Assembly: GCA_937915545.1 (NCBI GenBank)
Contig: CALGIJ010000004.1
Coordinates: 248,001-312,000 of the forward strand
Length of the DNA stretch: 64,000 bases
Reading direction: 5' to 3'
Source of the DNA: an uncultured Desulfobacterales bacterium
Lineage (GTDB): Bacteria; Desulfobacterota; Desulfobulbia; Desulfobulbales; Desulfocapsaceae
Below, piece by piece: positions 17,433-25,416 of this stretch (position 1 is the first letter of the stretch; every line of letters starts with the position of its first letter). Both the position numbers and the translations under genes were made by a program. Under the pieces are notes generated by a model. The model saw only the letters and a list, made by a program, of their open reading frames with translations, searched no databases and was not told the origin of the DNA.

Positions 17433-18185
17433 CTATCCCTTGAGAAATGCCTTGATCCTGGCCGCGGTTTCCGGGGTCTGCAGGAGTTCGCCGAACTTTT
17501 GCAGCTCGCAGTCGACCACCGCCGCGACATCGGGCAGGGATGCCCGCATCAGCGCCTTGCTGGCGAGGAGCGAGCTTTGCGGCTGCGCCAGCAGACCGGC
17601 GACTATGCGTTGCGCGCTTTCCCCCGCTTTACCGGGCTCGGCGAGTTGATTGACGAGACCCCAGGCCAGGGCCTCGTCAGCGCTGAAGAAGCGCCCGGTG
17701 AGCAGCACCTCGCGCGCCGGCTTCTGGCCGATGCCCAGGGGCAGGAGCACGCTCGACGCCCCCTCCGGCCCCACCCCGAGGTTGGCGAAGGGCACGCGGA
17801 ACTTGGCCTTGGCCGAGGCGACCACCATGTCGCAGTGCAGCAAAATGGTGGTGCCGATACCCACCGCCACCCCCTCGACTGCGGCGACCAACACTTTATT
17901 CAGCTTCGACACGGTCTTGAAGATGCCACCGACGCATTCCATCAGCCCCATCAGGTCGGGCCCCACCAGGTCCTGCAAGTCGTTGCCGGCGGTAAAATTG
18001 CTGCCGGCTCCGCGCAGGAGGATGATGCGGCACTCCGCCGAGGCGTCGGCCTCCTCCAGGGCGGCGATCAGCTCCCTGTAGGTGGTCATGCGGATGGCGT
18101 TCAATTTTTCCGGCCGGTTGATGGAAATCGTCGCCACCCCGCCTTCATAACGGACCTCGATATCGCTGTAGTTTTCTCTTGTCAT
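17433..18185 (-). CDS. Enoyl-CoA hydratase/isomerase family protein
   Basis: This 250-residue crotonase-fold protein has GAGSNFTAGNDLQDL, an oxyanion-hole segment, and the second oxyanion region AVEGVAVGIGTTILLHCDMV. The position of the first catalytic Glu reads FANLGVGPEGASSVLLP, with Glu in the GPEGA context typical of the family. It hydrates or isomerises acyl-CoA intermediates in the cytoplasm. It follows the acyl-CoA dehydrogenase gene by 48 nt in the tetR operon. Its last 41 bp are duplicated at 9453-9493. Confidence 0.88.
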   Translation of the reverse strand: MTRENYSDIEVRYEGGVATISINRPEKLNAIRMTTYRELIAALEEADASAECRIILLRGAGSNFTAGNDLQDLVGPDLMGLMECVGGIFKTVSKLNKVLVAAVEGVAVGIGTTILLHCDMVVASAKAKFRVPFANLGVGPEGASSVLLPLGIGQKPAREVLLTGRFFSADEALAWGLVNQLAEPGKAGESAQRIVAGLLAQPQSSLLASKALMRASLPDVAAVVDCELQKFGELLQTPETAARIKAFLKG

Positions 18186-18233
18186 GGTCGTTCTTCCCCC
18201 GCTGTCGTGCTGTTTATCGTTTACTGGTGGTTG

Positions 18234-20006
18234 CTACCTGTTCATCTCGTATTCGCCCTTCATGGCGAAGACGTAGGTGGTCCAGACCTCCTCCGCCCGG
18301 CCGTGGTCGGCCACCGGTCGCCGGATCATCCTTTTCAGCAGCAGCCGCTGCATGATGGTGGTGCCCGGCTTGGTGTAGAGCTGCAGGGCGAATTTGGAGA
18401 AATCGCGGATCATCACATCGAAAATCTGCTCGATGACCCTCTTGTCGATGCCCAGCAGCTCCATGTTTTCGAGGATCAACTGCCCGTAGACGACCAGGGT
18501 GAAAAGCTCCCCCAGGTTGAGCAGGAAATCGAAATCCTTGACCTGCTCCTTGCCGGGCTTGCCGGCCACCAGGAAGAGTTTCAACACCCGGATCTGCTTT
18601 TTGAAGACATTGACGTTGGGCAGGTCGACACGGCCGTAGACCTGGCGGTAGTCATGAAAGCGCGTCTTGCCCAGCCCCTTGGTCGGGCCCTGGCGGAAGA
18701 GGAAATCATCGTTAACCGGCCCGGTCTGGCGCGGCGTTGGCGCGTAGCTGCCTGGCTTGAAGAAATAGTTGGCCATGAACTTGATGATCAGGGCCATGTT
18801 GACATGGACCGTGCCCTCGAGCTTCGGCAGGGCCCTGATGTCGCGGGCCGCCATCTCGAAGTACATATCCTTCTCGAAGCCCCTGGCGGCTATCACGTCC
18901 CAGAGGGCATTGATGACCTCTTCGCCCTGGGTGGTGACCTTCATCTTGACCATCGGCGAGAAGAGCAGATAGCGGCGATCATCTTGCCCGGCGCAACGCA
19001 TGTAGTCGATGGCGCGCAGGGCAAAGAGCTTCATGGCCGCCAGTCGGGCGTAGGCGTCGAGAAACAGCTGCTTGACGTGCACGAAGTCGGTGACGTAGTG
19101 GTCGAACAGGCGACGGCTGGCGGCGTGGTTGAGGGCCTCGTGGAAGGCGTGGCTGCAGATGCCGATGGAGGCCCAGCCGAGGTTGAACTTGCCGACGTTT
19201 ACCGTGTTGAGCGCCATGTCCCAGGCCTGGCGACCCTCGGCGAGGATGTCGGCCCGGGTCAGCGGGTAACTGTTGAGGGCGTATTCGGCGACATAGTTCT
19301 GGGAGTTGATGACATTCTTGACCAGCTCGTAGTTTTCGTGCCGTGAGCTGACCGCAAAAAACACGTACTCCCCGGAGTCGCTGAACTTGCCGAAGGTGGA
19401 GACCAGGGCCGCCTGATTGGCGTTGCCGATATAGTATTTGCCGCCGTCGGCCCGATAGCTGCCGTCAGCCAGCGGCGTCAGACTCATGTCGCTGGCGTAG
19501 ATATCGGCGCCGTGCTCCTTTTCCGAGAGGCCGAAGGCGAAGATCTCCCCCTGACCGAGGAAGGCGGCGGCCCGCCCCTTGACCTCCTCGTTGTCGCTCA
19601 TCCAGATCGGTCCCAGACCGAGGATGGTCACCTGCCAGGTATACCAGTAGCTGAGACCGTAGAAGCCAAGCACCTCGTTGATCGCGCAATTGCGGAACGT
19701 ATCCCAGCGGCAGTCGCCCTGCCCGTAGCCGGCGGGTGTCAGGAAGGTGGCAAAAAGGCCGGCATCTCTCGAGAAATCGAGAAAGTCCTGGTACCAGACC
19801 CGCTCGTGGTCGTCATGAAGGATCATGTCGAGCCCTTTCCCCTCGAAAAAAGCGATGGTCTTTTTGACCAGCTGCCGCGATGCATCATCGAGGTCACCAT
19901 ACTCTGCGGTTTGGGGATTGAGGATAAGCTGGCGCGTGGCAGCCACCATGGCCGTTTCCTTGGCGGCTGCGTCGGCGGTGGTCTGCGGACTGTTGAAAGA
20001 GATCAT
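18234..20006 (-). CDS. Acyl-CoA dehydrogenase
   Basis: This 590-residue flavoprotein is of the large acyl-CoA dehydrogenase type. It contains FAFGLSEKEHGADIYASDM (the FAD/substrate region, usually LTEPxAGSD), YRADGGKYYIGNA and a helical C-terminal half with a further 150-residue extension. The sequence is divergent from short-chain enzymes and resembles the long forms in deltaproteobacteria. It oxidises an acyl-CoA and passes electrons to ETF. Its ATG overlaps the tetR stop (ATGA), so the regulator, the dehydrogenase and the hydratase form one operon. Confidence 0.85.
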   Translation of the reverse strand: MISFNSPQTTADAAAKETAMVAATRQLILNPQTAEYGDLDDASRQLVKKTIAFFEGKGLDMILHDDHERVWYQDFLDFSRDAGLFATFLTPAGYGQGDCRWDTFRNCAINEVLGFYGLSYWYTWQVTILGLGPIWMSDNEEVKGRAAAFLGQGEIFAFGLSEKEHGADIYASDMSLTPLADGSYRADGGKYYIGNANQAALVSTFGKFSDSGEYVFFAVSSRHENYELVKNVINSQNYVAEYALNSYPLTRADILAEGRQAWDMALNTVNVGKFNLGWASIGICSHAFHEALNHAASRRLFDHYVTDFVHVKQLFLDAYARLAAMKLFALRAIDYMRCAGQDDRRYLLFSPMVKMKVTTQGEEVINALWDVIAARGFEKDMYFEMAARDIRALPKLEGTVHVNMALIIKFMANYFFKPGSYAPTPRQTGPVNDDFLFRQGPTKGLGKTRFHDYRQVYGRVDLPNVNVFKKQIRVLKLFLVAGKPGKEQVKDFDFLLNLGELFTLVVYGQLILENMELLGIDKRVIEQIFDVMIRDFSKFALQLYTKPGTTIMQRLLLKRMIRRPVADHGRAEEVWTTYVFAMKGEYEMNR

Positions 20007-20626
20007 CGGACGTCCTCCGTGGTGATGGGATGGGATGCGCTGGCGGCTGGGAGCTGCAGGCCGGCCAGAAGCCGAGCGAACATCCGCTGGTATTTGGCGT
20101 GCAATTCTTCTTTGCTGTCTTTGCGCTTTTTAGAGACATAGAGGCCGAAGAAGCCGTTGCAGGTGGCGAGCAACAGCATCGCCACCTCCTCTGCCGAGTC
20201 GTCTCTCAGCGAGCCGTCCATCATGCACTCACGCACCCGCCCCTCCATGAAGCGCTGGCTGACGAAGGCATCATCGTGAAGCGCTCCCTTGACCTGGTGC
20301 TCGACCCCATGGTCCATGGTCAAAAAGAGGATCTCGTAATACTTGCTCTGCTCGGTGGCAAACTGGAAAAACTGCTCGGCGGCCAGCCGCAGACGCGCCA
20401 GCGGAGAGTCGCCAGCCAGAGACTGCTGCAGATAGGAATCGAAGGTGCGAAAGCCGCTGCGCAAGACCTCTTGGTGCAGCTCTTCCTTGTTTGTAAAGTG
20501 GCGGTAGATGGCGGTCGGCGACAGGTTTGCGCCTTTCGCCACCTTGCGCATGCTCAGCCCCCGGTACCCTTCGAGGAGGTAGATGTCGCAGGCTGCGGCA
20601 AGTATGTGATCTCGGGTGTCATGCAT
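20003..20626 (-). CDS. TetR-family transcriptional regulator
   Basis: This roughly 207-residue regulator has an N-terminal TetR helix-turn-helix (TRDHILAAACDIYLLEGYRGL, then KVAKGANLSPTAIYRHFTNKEEL) and a helical ligand domain. Two starts are possible. ATG 20626 gives the standard TetR N terminus. ATG 20644 adds six residues and places a palindromic operator inside the coding region. Neither has a good ribosome binding site. It heads an operon with acyl-CoA dehydrogenase and enoyl-CoA hydratase, so an acyl-CoA or fatty acid is the probable inducer. Confidence 0.88.
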   Translation of the reverse strand: MHDTRDHILAAACDIYLLEGYRGLSMRKVAKGANLSPTAIYRHFTNKEELHQEVLRSGFRTFDSYLQQSLAGDSPLARLRLAAEQFFQFATEQSKYYEILFLTMDHGVEHQVKGALHDDAFVSQRFMEGRVRECMMDGSLRDDSAEEVAMLLLATCNGFFGLYVSKKRKDSKEELHAKYQRMFARLLAGLQLPAASASHPITTEDVR

Positions 20627-20645
20627 GTTAACAGGTGTTAACATG
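20624..20645. promoter_or_regulatory. Palindromic operator over the tetR start
   Basis: A perfect inverted repeat, CATGTTAACA (20624-20633) and TGTTAACATG (20636-20645) with a 2-bp spacer, covers both candidate start codons of the TetR gene. Its length and symmetry are typical of TetR operators, so autoregulation is likely. Confidence 0.6.
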
Positions 20646-20646
20646 A

Positions 20647-20664
20647 GTTGACGTTTTCGTCAAC
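20647..20664. promoter_or_regulatory. Second inverted repeat near the tetR start
   Basis: GTTGACG (20647-20653) and CGTCAAC (20658-20664) around TTTT form a perfect 7-bp inverted repeat directly beside the tetR operator. It also contains TTGAC. It may be a second operator or a promoter element. Confidence 0.35.
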
Positions 20665-20912
20665 GTTTTTGGAGAAGGGGAAGGTGCCTCTCCTGTCAGT
20701 TCTCCCGGTATGTCATGCGCGCGGTGTCTACCGGATCTGCGCATTCATCCTTGGTTTTCCGCGCCAGTACCGTAAGTACGATACTACGCGCCCGAAAATA
20801 ATACTCCGTTACCGGAAAGTAGCTTATTGATCTTTTTGGACCTATGAACGAATATTGCACAGTCAATTCGCCAGTGATCACTCAACTCTCAACCAGCAGA
20901 CCGGAGGAACCC

Positions 20913-21545
20913 ATGAACGTAGTAGCATTCAACGGCAGCCCGAAGAAAAACGGCAACACCTTCCATGCCATCGAGATGGTGGTCGAGGAACTGAACAAGG
21001 CGGGGATCGCCACGGAAATCGTCCACGTCGGCAACAAGGCTATCCGCGGCTGTCTCGCCTGCGGCCAGTGCATGAAAAACAAAAACGAGCGCTGCATCCA
21101 GGACGATGAGGTGAACGAATGGATCCAGCTGATGAAGAAGGCCGACGGTATCGTCATCGGCTCGCCGGTGCATTTCTCCGCCATCGGCGGGACGATGAAA
21201 TCGTTTCTCGACCGCGCCTTCTATGTCGGCGGAGTCAACGGCGGCCTCTTCCGCCACAAGGTCGGCGCCGCGGTGGTGGCGGTGCGGCGCTCAGGAGGAC
21301 TGCCGACCTTCAACCAGCTCAACAATTTCCTCTGCTACGCCGAGATGCTCGTGCCGACTTCCAACTACTGGAACGTCATCCATGGCACCAAGCCGGGCGA
21401 GGTCGTCCAGGACGAAGAGGGCAAACAGATCATGCGCACCCTGGGCCGCAACCTGACCTGGCTGCTGCAGCTGGTCGAGCATGGCCGCGGCACCGTGCCT
21501 GAGCCGGAACGGGAAGGCAAGATCTACACGAACTTCATCCGCTGA
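20913..21545 (+). CDS. NADPH-dependent FMN reductase (flavodoxin-fold, iron-sulfur flavoprotein type)
   Basis: The start is ATG 20913 after GGAGGAACCC. The 210-residue protein opens with VVAFNGSPKKNGNTFHAIEMV, the FMN phosphate loop of this family. CLACGQCMKNKNERC follows at about residues 48-62, the compact cysteine motif of iron-sulfur flavoproteins. GSPVHFSAIGGTMKSFLDR is the second FMN site. It is a cytoplasmic redox enzyme. A flavin-reductase-like gene follows 34 nt downstream, so the two probably work together. Confidence 0.85.
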   Translation: MNVVAFNGSPKKNGNTFHAIEMVVEELNKAGIATEIVHVGNKAIRGCLACGQCMKNKNERCIQDDEVNEWIQLMKKADGIVIGSPVHFSAIGGTMKSFLDRAFYVGGVNGGLFRHKVGAAVVAVRRSGGLPTFNQLNNFLCYAEMLVPTSNYWNVIHGTKPGEVVQDEEGKQIMRTLGRNLTWLLQLVEHGRGTVPEPEREGKIYTNFIR

Positions 21546-21579
21546 ACCACGAAGCCTCGATATTCACTGGGGAACTGCC

Positions 21580-22143
21580 ATGAGACAGGAACTCGGCCCG
21601 ATCAATGCCCTTTACCCGACGCCCACCGTGCTGGTGGGCGCCACCGTCAACGAAAAACCCAATTTCATCACCGTCGCCCATATCGGCATCATGACCCATA
21701 GCCATATCTCGATTGGTCTGGGGAAAATCCATTACACCAACGCCGGAATCCACGAGAACCGCACCTTCAGCGTCTGCCTGCCCTCGGTGGACCTGGTGGT
21801 CGAAACCGACTACTGTGGCATCATGACCGGCAAAAAGACCGACAAATCGTCACTCTTCGATATCTTTTACGGTGAGCTGCGTTCGGCGCCGATGATCGCC
21901 CAATGCCCGGTGTGCATGGAATGCCGCCTCGACCAGGTCATCGATTATCCCAGCCACGACGTCTTCATCGGCGAGATAGTGCAGACCCATGCCGAGGCTG
22001 AGGTTCTCGTCGACGGAAAAGTCGACATCACCAGGCTGCGGCCACTGCTCTTCGACATGGCCAGCAAGCAATACTGGAGCCTGGGTGAGGCCGTCGCCAA
22101 CTGCTGGAACGTCGGTAAGCAGCTCAAGCATGGCCAGCCCTGA
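21580..22143 (+). CDS. Flavin reductase-like domain protein
   Basis: This 187-residue FMN-binding split-barrel protein has YPTPTVLVGATVNEKPNFITVAHIG at the N terminus, HYTNAGIHENRTFSV in the middle, and EIVQTHAEAEVLVDGKVDI. This matches the flavin reductase/flavoredoxin family found in sulfate reducers. The ATG at 21580 follows GGGGAAC. It forms a two-gene unit with the preceding iron-sulfur-type FMN reductase. Confidence 0.85.
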   Translation: MRQELGPINALYPTPTVLVGATVNEKPNFITVAHIGIMTHSHISIGLGKIHYTNAGIHENRTFSVCLPSVDLVVETDYCGIMTGKKTDKSSLFDIFYGELRSAPMIAQCPVCMECRLDQVIDYPSHDVFIGEIVQTHAEAEVLVDGKVDITRLRPLLFDMASKQYWSLGEAVANCWNVGKQLKHGQP

Positions 22144-22509
22144 AAAGCTGGAAATGGAGCATTTTCCCCTCCCTCCGCCAAGAACCCGAAAAGCCATGTC
22201 AGCGCTCTGCTGCTGCCTCCCCCCTTCACAGACGGTGACTCATGAAAACCACAGACAAAGGCCCTCCAGCGAGGAAGCTGCTGTCCGCTCTACGCAGCCA
22301 GTTCGTACGATTGTTCAGTCGCCCCAGCTGCAAACGGCGCAACAGCATTGGTCTGGTCAAGCGCTATACCAGGCTCATCAAATAGCCATTTACAGGGAGA
22401 GATACCGAAAAAACGGACAATCTTGGTAGAGTGCAGAATGTTCTGCACTCTACCTAACCAGACTAGAGCTTTTGGAATTTTGGGGGCATAGTAGTCAATA
22501 CATCCTCAG
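22144..22509. other. Gene-poor region with a perfect 14-bp inverted repeat
   Basis: The region after the flavin reductase holds no convincing gene. It contains GGTAGAGTGCAGAA (22425-22438) and its exact complement (22441-22454) around TG. With no T-run behind it, this is more likely a protein site or the end of an old mobile element than a terminator. Confidence 0.45.
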
Positions 22510-22635
22510 ATGGATTTACTATTGAGATCGGGGGGGGGAATAGTAAGCATCAGTGTCCTCCCCGAACCTGCCACCACGATCCTCTTCGGTACCGGTCTTG
22601 CTGGTCTCGCAGCAGCACCCCGGAGGAAGAAAGCC
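22510..22635 (+). pseudogene. Remnant of a PEP-CTERM protein gene
   Basis: A short frame encodes VLPEPATTILFGTGLAGLAAA followed by RRKK, a complete PEP-CTERM sorting signal (motif, membrane helix, basic tail). Only about 40 residues are left. The preceding DNA encodes a beta-strand-like segment (FGGIVVNTSSDGFTIEIGGG) in a different frame, and the switch falls at a G9 tract (22531-22539). The gene has lost its 5' part and is frameshifted. It ends in a good terminator and is tail-to-tail with an intact PEP-CTERM gene. Confidence 0.7.
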
Positions 22636-22670
22636 TGCTGATAGCACATCCTTAAAAAAATCTTCCCGCC

Positions 22671-22705
22671 AAAGGCAGAGTCATTCACGTGGCTCTGCCT
22701 TTTTC
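22671..22705 (+). terminator. Rho-independent terminator after the PEP-CTERM remnant
   Basis: AAAGGCAGAG (22671-22680) pairs with CTCTGCCTTT (22693-22702) and the stem runs into a T-tract. Confidence 0.8.
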
Positions 22706-22996
22706 GTTAATCGCGACCATGAATGCCCAGTGGAAACCTACAACAATTGCCTCCTCGATAAAAACTGAGGTTACTACTGTTGCCCTGGTCAGATGGTGAC
22801 GCGTGTGTTCGTCTACTGATTTTCTTCAAAGAGTGGGGTGGTACTCATGGAGAAGCTCATCTGCCAAATTCATCTTTTATTGCTAGGAATCTGGGTTAGC
22901 ATAAGTTCCAAAGAACAGTAGTAGTGTTTCGTTTAGGTCGGTACGCGATTGATGGAGGTTTCCACTGGCAACTCATGATGGCGAGTTGTGGCAATG

Positions 22997-23030
22997 AAAA
23001 AGGCAGAGCCAAATGAATGGCCCTGCCTTT
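22997..23030 (-). terminator. Rho-independent terminator of the PEP-CTERM gene
   Basis: On the minus strand AAAGGCAGGGCC pairs with GGCTCTGCCTTT (one mismatch) around an 8-nt loop and continues into a T-run, about 30 nt after the stop codon at 23059. Confidence 0.8.
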
Positions 23031-23058
23031 GGTGTTGCGCAATTTTGAGGTAGAGAGA

Positions 23059-23715
23059 TCAGGATGCTTTCTTTCTCCGGCGTGCGGCAGCGAGACCGGC
23101 GAGACCGGTTCCGAAGAGAATCATGGTGGCTGGTTCAGGTACTGGGTTTACGTCCGAAGCAGTCAAATTAAGCAAAGGGCCAAATCCTTCTCTGTTGCTA
23201 GAAGCAAAATAAACGACAGGATTAGCTTGGTCGATCCGTTGTATTCTCAATCCGAAATTATCATATGTTCCATCTAGCCAACCACTCACAAGTGATGTGA
23301 CGTCGACAGATCGCCAAACATCTGTATTATTGTCATTGATAAAAAGAGTGCTCAATGGAGTGGGATCGTAACTAGGGCTATTGTTCCAAGTTACAGTAGT
23401 GGAGTCCCAATCTGCCGTGTTTCTATAAATTCCGAAATTTGCACCATACCCATTGTTGTAAAGATGGTACAGGTCGAGGTTGGCAACAGAAAGATTTCCC
23501 GAAAATGCACTCAAATCAAATCGAACGAGGCCAGCATTTATAGCTCCATCTGACCAATTAATTGTCAATTCGTACTGAAAGAACTGAGGTGTGTAGGAAC
23601 GGCCTTCTTCCCCAAATGAAATATTCGCATCCTGTGTTGAGTAGAAAGTTGAAGAAAGTGCTAAAGATGCCTCCATTAAACAGAGCATAACTACAGCAGC
23701 GAATGTTTTTTTCAC
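23059..23715 (-). CDS. PEP-CTERM protein with DNRLRE-type domain
   Basis: This 218-residue secreted protein starts at GTG 23715 behind a GGAGG site (KKTFAAVVMLCLMEASLALSS is the signal peptide). The body resembles the DNRLRE domain (STQDANISFGEEGRSY, then AGLVRFDLSAFSGN, then WDSTTVTWNNSPSYD, then WRSVDVTSLVSGWLDG), a beta fold of surface proteins. The C terminus is PVPEPATMILFGTGLAGLA plus a basic tail, the signal recognised by exosortase for export into the biofilm matrix. No exosortase gene is in the window. The local GC content is lower than in neighbouring regions. Confidence 0.85.
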   Translation of the reverse strand: MKKTFAAVVMLCLMEASLALSSTFYSTQDANISFGEEGRSYTPQFFQYELTINWSDGAINAGLVRFDLSAFSGNLSVANLDLYHLYNNGYGANFGIYRNTADWDSTTVTWNNSPSYDPTPLSTLFINDNNTDVWRSVDVTSLVSGWLDGTYDNFGLRIQRIDQANPVVYFASSNREGFGPLLNLTASDVNPVPEPATMILFGTGLAGLAAARRRKKAS

Positions 23716-24359
23716 AAATACCTCCACAAAGAATATCCGAAGTTGTAGACTTACCTCCTCTCGATAAGTCTGCCGGCGATGATTTTCCGTCACCGCATTG
23801 AGTTATCTTGAACGTCACTTCGGCTTGATAATATTAACAAGCGTAGGGTTGCATGCAACATTCACGCCATCACTGCGTTTATCGCTGGAGGGACTAACAA
23901 GACAGGACAGATTGAACAAACATGATCCTCATTTTTTACGCTGTCCAATTATTTTTTCCGGAATATCCTTCCAGCATTCCGGAAAACCATCATGTCGTGA
24001 GTCTTGCTATTAAAAAACTTCCAAACTTTCGTCTTGAGACAGGGTGAAATCGAAGGAGCCGGTGCAGCACCGATGATACTGAAAGAATTGAGATGTGATC
24101 TACCTACCTATTGGTTGCTAGAAAAAATAAAAGGTAAGACTATTCCTGAGATGGTAGGATAGGCTAGTAGCAATGAATTGTTCAGAAATAGAGCAACTAC
24201 CGACTTTACCTTACCAAAGAACATCTCATTAAAGTGCAACAGACCACTCGAGCGGTAGTTGGTGCATGGTTCCTCTTCAACGGGATGGCGGTGTCAGCGA
24301 TGTATTGCACGCTGAAAGGCAAAACTCTGTGATATTGACAGTCGAAGGAGCATTATGCC
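23716..24359. other. AT-richer region without an intact gene
   Basis: This 644-bp stretch is clearly lower in GC than its surroundings. A short frame near 24060-24165 (MILKELRCDLPTYWLLEKIKG) looks weakly protein-like but has no start signal or family match. A segment at 24181-24248 is repeated with about two-thirds identity at 24929-24996. The region looks like decayed DNA. Confidence 0.4.
24181..24248 (+). repeat. Degenerate direct repeat, upstream copy
   Basis: About 68 bp aligns without gaps to 24929-24996 at roughly two-thirds identity, including TTGTTCAGAAAT, CCAAAG and AAAGTGCA. The copies flank the DUF309 gene in the same orientation. Confidence 0.4.
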
Positions 24360-24899
24360 ATGACTGACAATCAGTATTTCAACCCCTTTACCGACCGACT
24401 CAGCCGCGATATACGTAACGACCTGTCCAGCGCACTGCTGCAATGTCTGCAGAATGGGTCAACCGAATCGGCCGAAACGGTGGCCATCCGCTATCTCGAC
24501 CAGCGTTTGGCCGAGGTGTATATTCGCTATATCAATGAGCGGCTTGATCGCTATCGGAAAGCGGTTGCTGCCATATCCGGCAAGGTCGACGACCCGTTTC
24601 TCCGCAGCTTCCTGCTGTGGGATCTCGGTCTTTTTTTTGAGATGCATGAAGTGCTCGAACACGACTGGTATCACGCCGAAGGCGACACCAAACTACTTAT
24701 GCAAGCCCTGATCAGGGCGGCAGGATATTACATCAAACGCGAATGCAAACTCATCCCGCAGGCAAACAAGATCGTCGCTAAAGCGTTGCCGGTGCTTGAC
24801 CGTCAGCGAGAAGTTCTCGGCCGATACTTTGATCCAGAGCGGCTGATCGATCCATTACGCTTCGGCGACAGTGTGCCGCCGAAGTTGCTCAGCGAATGA
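24360..24899 (+). CDS. DUF309-like protein
   Basis: This 179-residue protein starts at ATG 24360 after GAAGGAG. Its centre, FEMHEVLEHDWYHAEGDTKLLMQALIRAAGYYIKRE, has the HExxE-like core of the DUF309 helical family. The biochemical role of this family is unknown. The N-terminal 90 residues are helical and unassigned. It stands alone in the gene-poor 22-25 kb region, between two degenerate repeats. Confidence 0.7.
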   Translation: MTDNQYFNPFTDRLSRDIRNDLSSALLQCLQNGSTESAETVAIRYLDQRLAEVYIRYINERLDRYRKAVAAISGKVDDPFLRSFLLWDLGLFFEMHEVLEHDWYHAEGDTKLLMQALIRAAGYYIKRECKLIPQANKIVAKALPVLDRQREVLGRYFDPERLIDPLRFGDSVPPKLLSE

Positions 24900-24928
24900 A
24901 CAGGCATCACTTTCGCGACAGATACAAA

Positions 24929-24996
24929 GTTGTTCAGAAATGGAGCCTCTGGAAAGAAAAGCTTTCCAAAGGACACCTCTCAAAAGTGCAGCGGAG
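24929..24996 (+). repeat. Degenerate direct repeat, downstream copy
   Basis: This is the partner of 24181-24248. It falls in the 428-bp region between the DUF309 gene and tRNA-Arg, where I see no convincing gene. A 95-codon frame overlapping the DUF309 stop runs through this repeat and is probably not translated. Confidence 0.4.
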
Positions 24997-25280
24997 CGCT
25001 AGCGAGAGATGTCTACTGTACATGCAGGTGGCGGCCGTCTCCATTGAAAGCGGTCAGTGGGAGCTGCCTCTAGGCCTGAAGGCGAGGCAGGCTCAAGTAG
25101 GAAAGAAGGACAGAAGTGTTTCTAAGATAGCTTGGAAAAGTTTCTGCGTTTACGTGAAAGCTTACACCACTCGTCATCTCTAATCTCAAGATACCTCCTC
25201 CATCTGAAAACTTGAGAAGAACGCACATGACGCTTTATTGAGATTTTCTTTAATAGAAATGACATAGAAACACAGCGTGA

Positions 25281-25319
25281 AAAACAAAAAAGCACTTATC
25301 GAATTAACGATAAGTGCTT
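25281..25319 (-). terminator. Rho-independent terminator after tRNA-Arg
   Basis: On the minus strand AAGCACTTATCG (25308-25319) pairs perfectly with CGATAAGTGCTT (25290-25301) around a 6-nt loop and is followed by T-runs. It ends the tRNA transcript. Confidence 0.9.
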
Positions 25320-25327
25320 GATTTTCT

Positions 25328-25404
25328 TGGTACACCAGACAGGATTCGAACCTGTGACCCCCTGATTCGTAGTCAGATACTCTATCCAGCTGAGCTACTG
25401 GTGC
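25328..25404 (-). tRNA. tRNA-Arg (anticodon ACG)
   Basis: This 77-nt tRNA includes an encoded CCA. The acceptor stem GCACCAG pairs with CTGGTGT (one G-U), the D-arm is AGCTCAGCTGGATAGAGT, the anticodon loop CTACGAA carries ACG, and the T-arm is CAGGTTCGAATCCTG. It reads CGN arginine codons after A34-to-inosine editing. It has its own promoter, which overlaps the end of the upstream RNase gene. Confidence 0.97.
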
Positions 25405-25416
25405 ATGGAGAGACCT

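Larger units (their letters stand above)
9453..17472. repeat. Block bounded by a 41-bp direct repeat
   Basis: Direct repeats at 9453-9493 and 17432-17472 differ at one base. They enclose about 8 kb with the feo operon, the unfamiliar five-gene operon and a small YjfB-like gene. A duplicated gene 3' end at both edges is the scar expected from site-specific integration or a tandem duplication with deletion. No integrase or transposase is visible inside, so mobility is not proven. Confidence 0.5.
22669..23032. repeat. Inverted repeat spanning two convergent PEP-CTERM 3' regions
   Basis: The left arm (22669-22739) and the right arm (22956-23032, read in reverse) share a terminator hairpin, a short AT-rich segment and the 13-mer CCAGTGGAAACCT, with scattered mismatches. 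Together with the coding similarity of the two PEP-CTERM tails, this shows that two paralogous gene ends lie in inverted orientation. The roughly 215 bp between the arms hold no recognisable gene. Confidence 0.65.

Noticed and set aside
9542..17472. Integrase or transposase inside the repeat-bounded block
   Set aside because: All frames in this interval are assigned to other families or are shadows.
17373..19346. A 657-codon plus-strand frame
   Set aside because: It is opposite the enoyl-CoA hydratase and acyl-CoA dehydrogenase genes and has shadow-type composition.
22242..22385. A 47-residue basic frame (start MKTTDKGPPARK)
   Set aside because: It has only a weak ribosome binding site, no known family and an odd composition; too little support to call a gene.
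24896..25183. A 95-codon frame overlapping the DUF309 stop by ATGA
   Set aside because: It runs through a degenerate repeat also present in non-coding DNA, and its composition is not protein-like.
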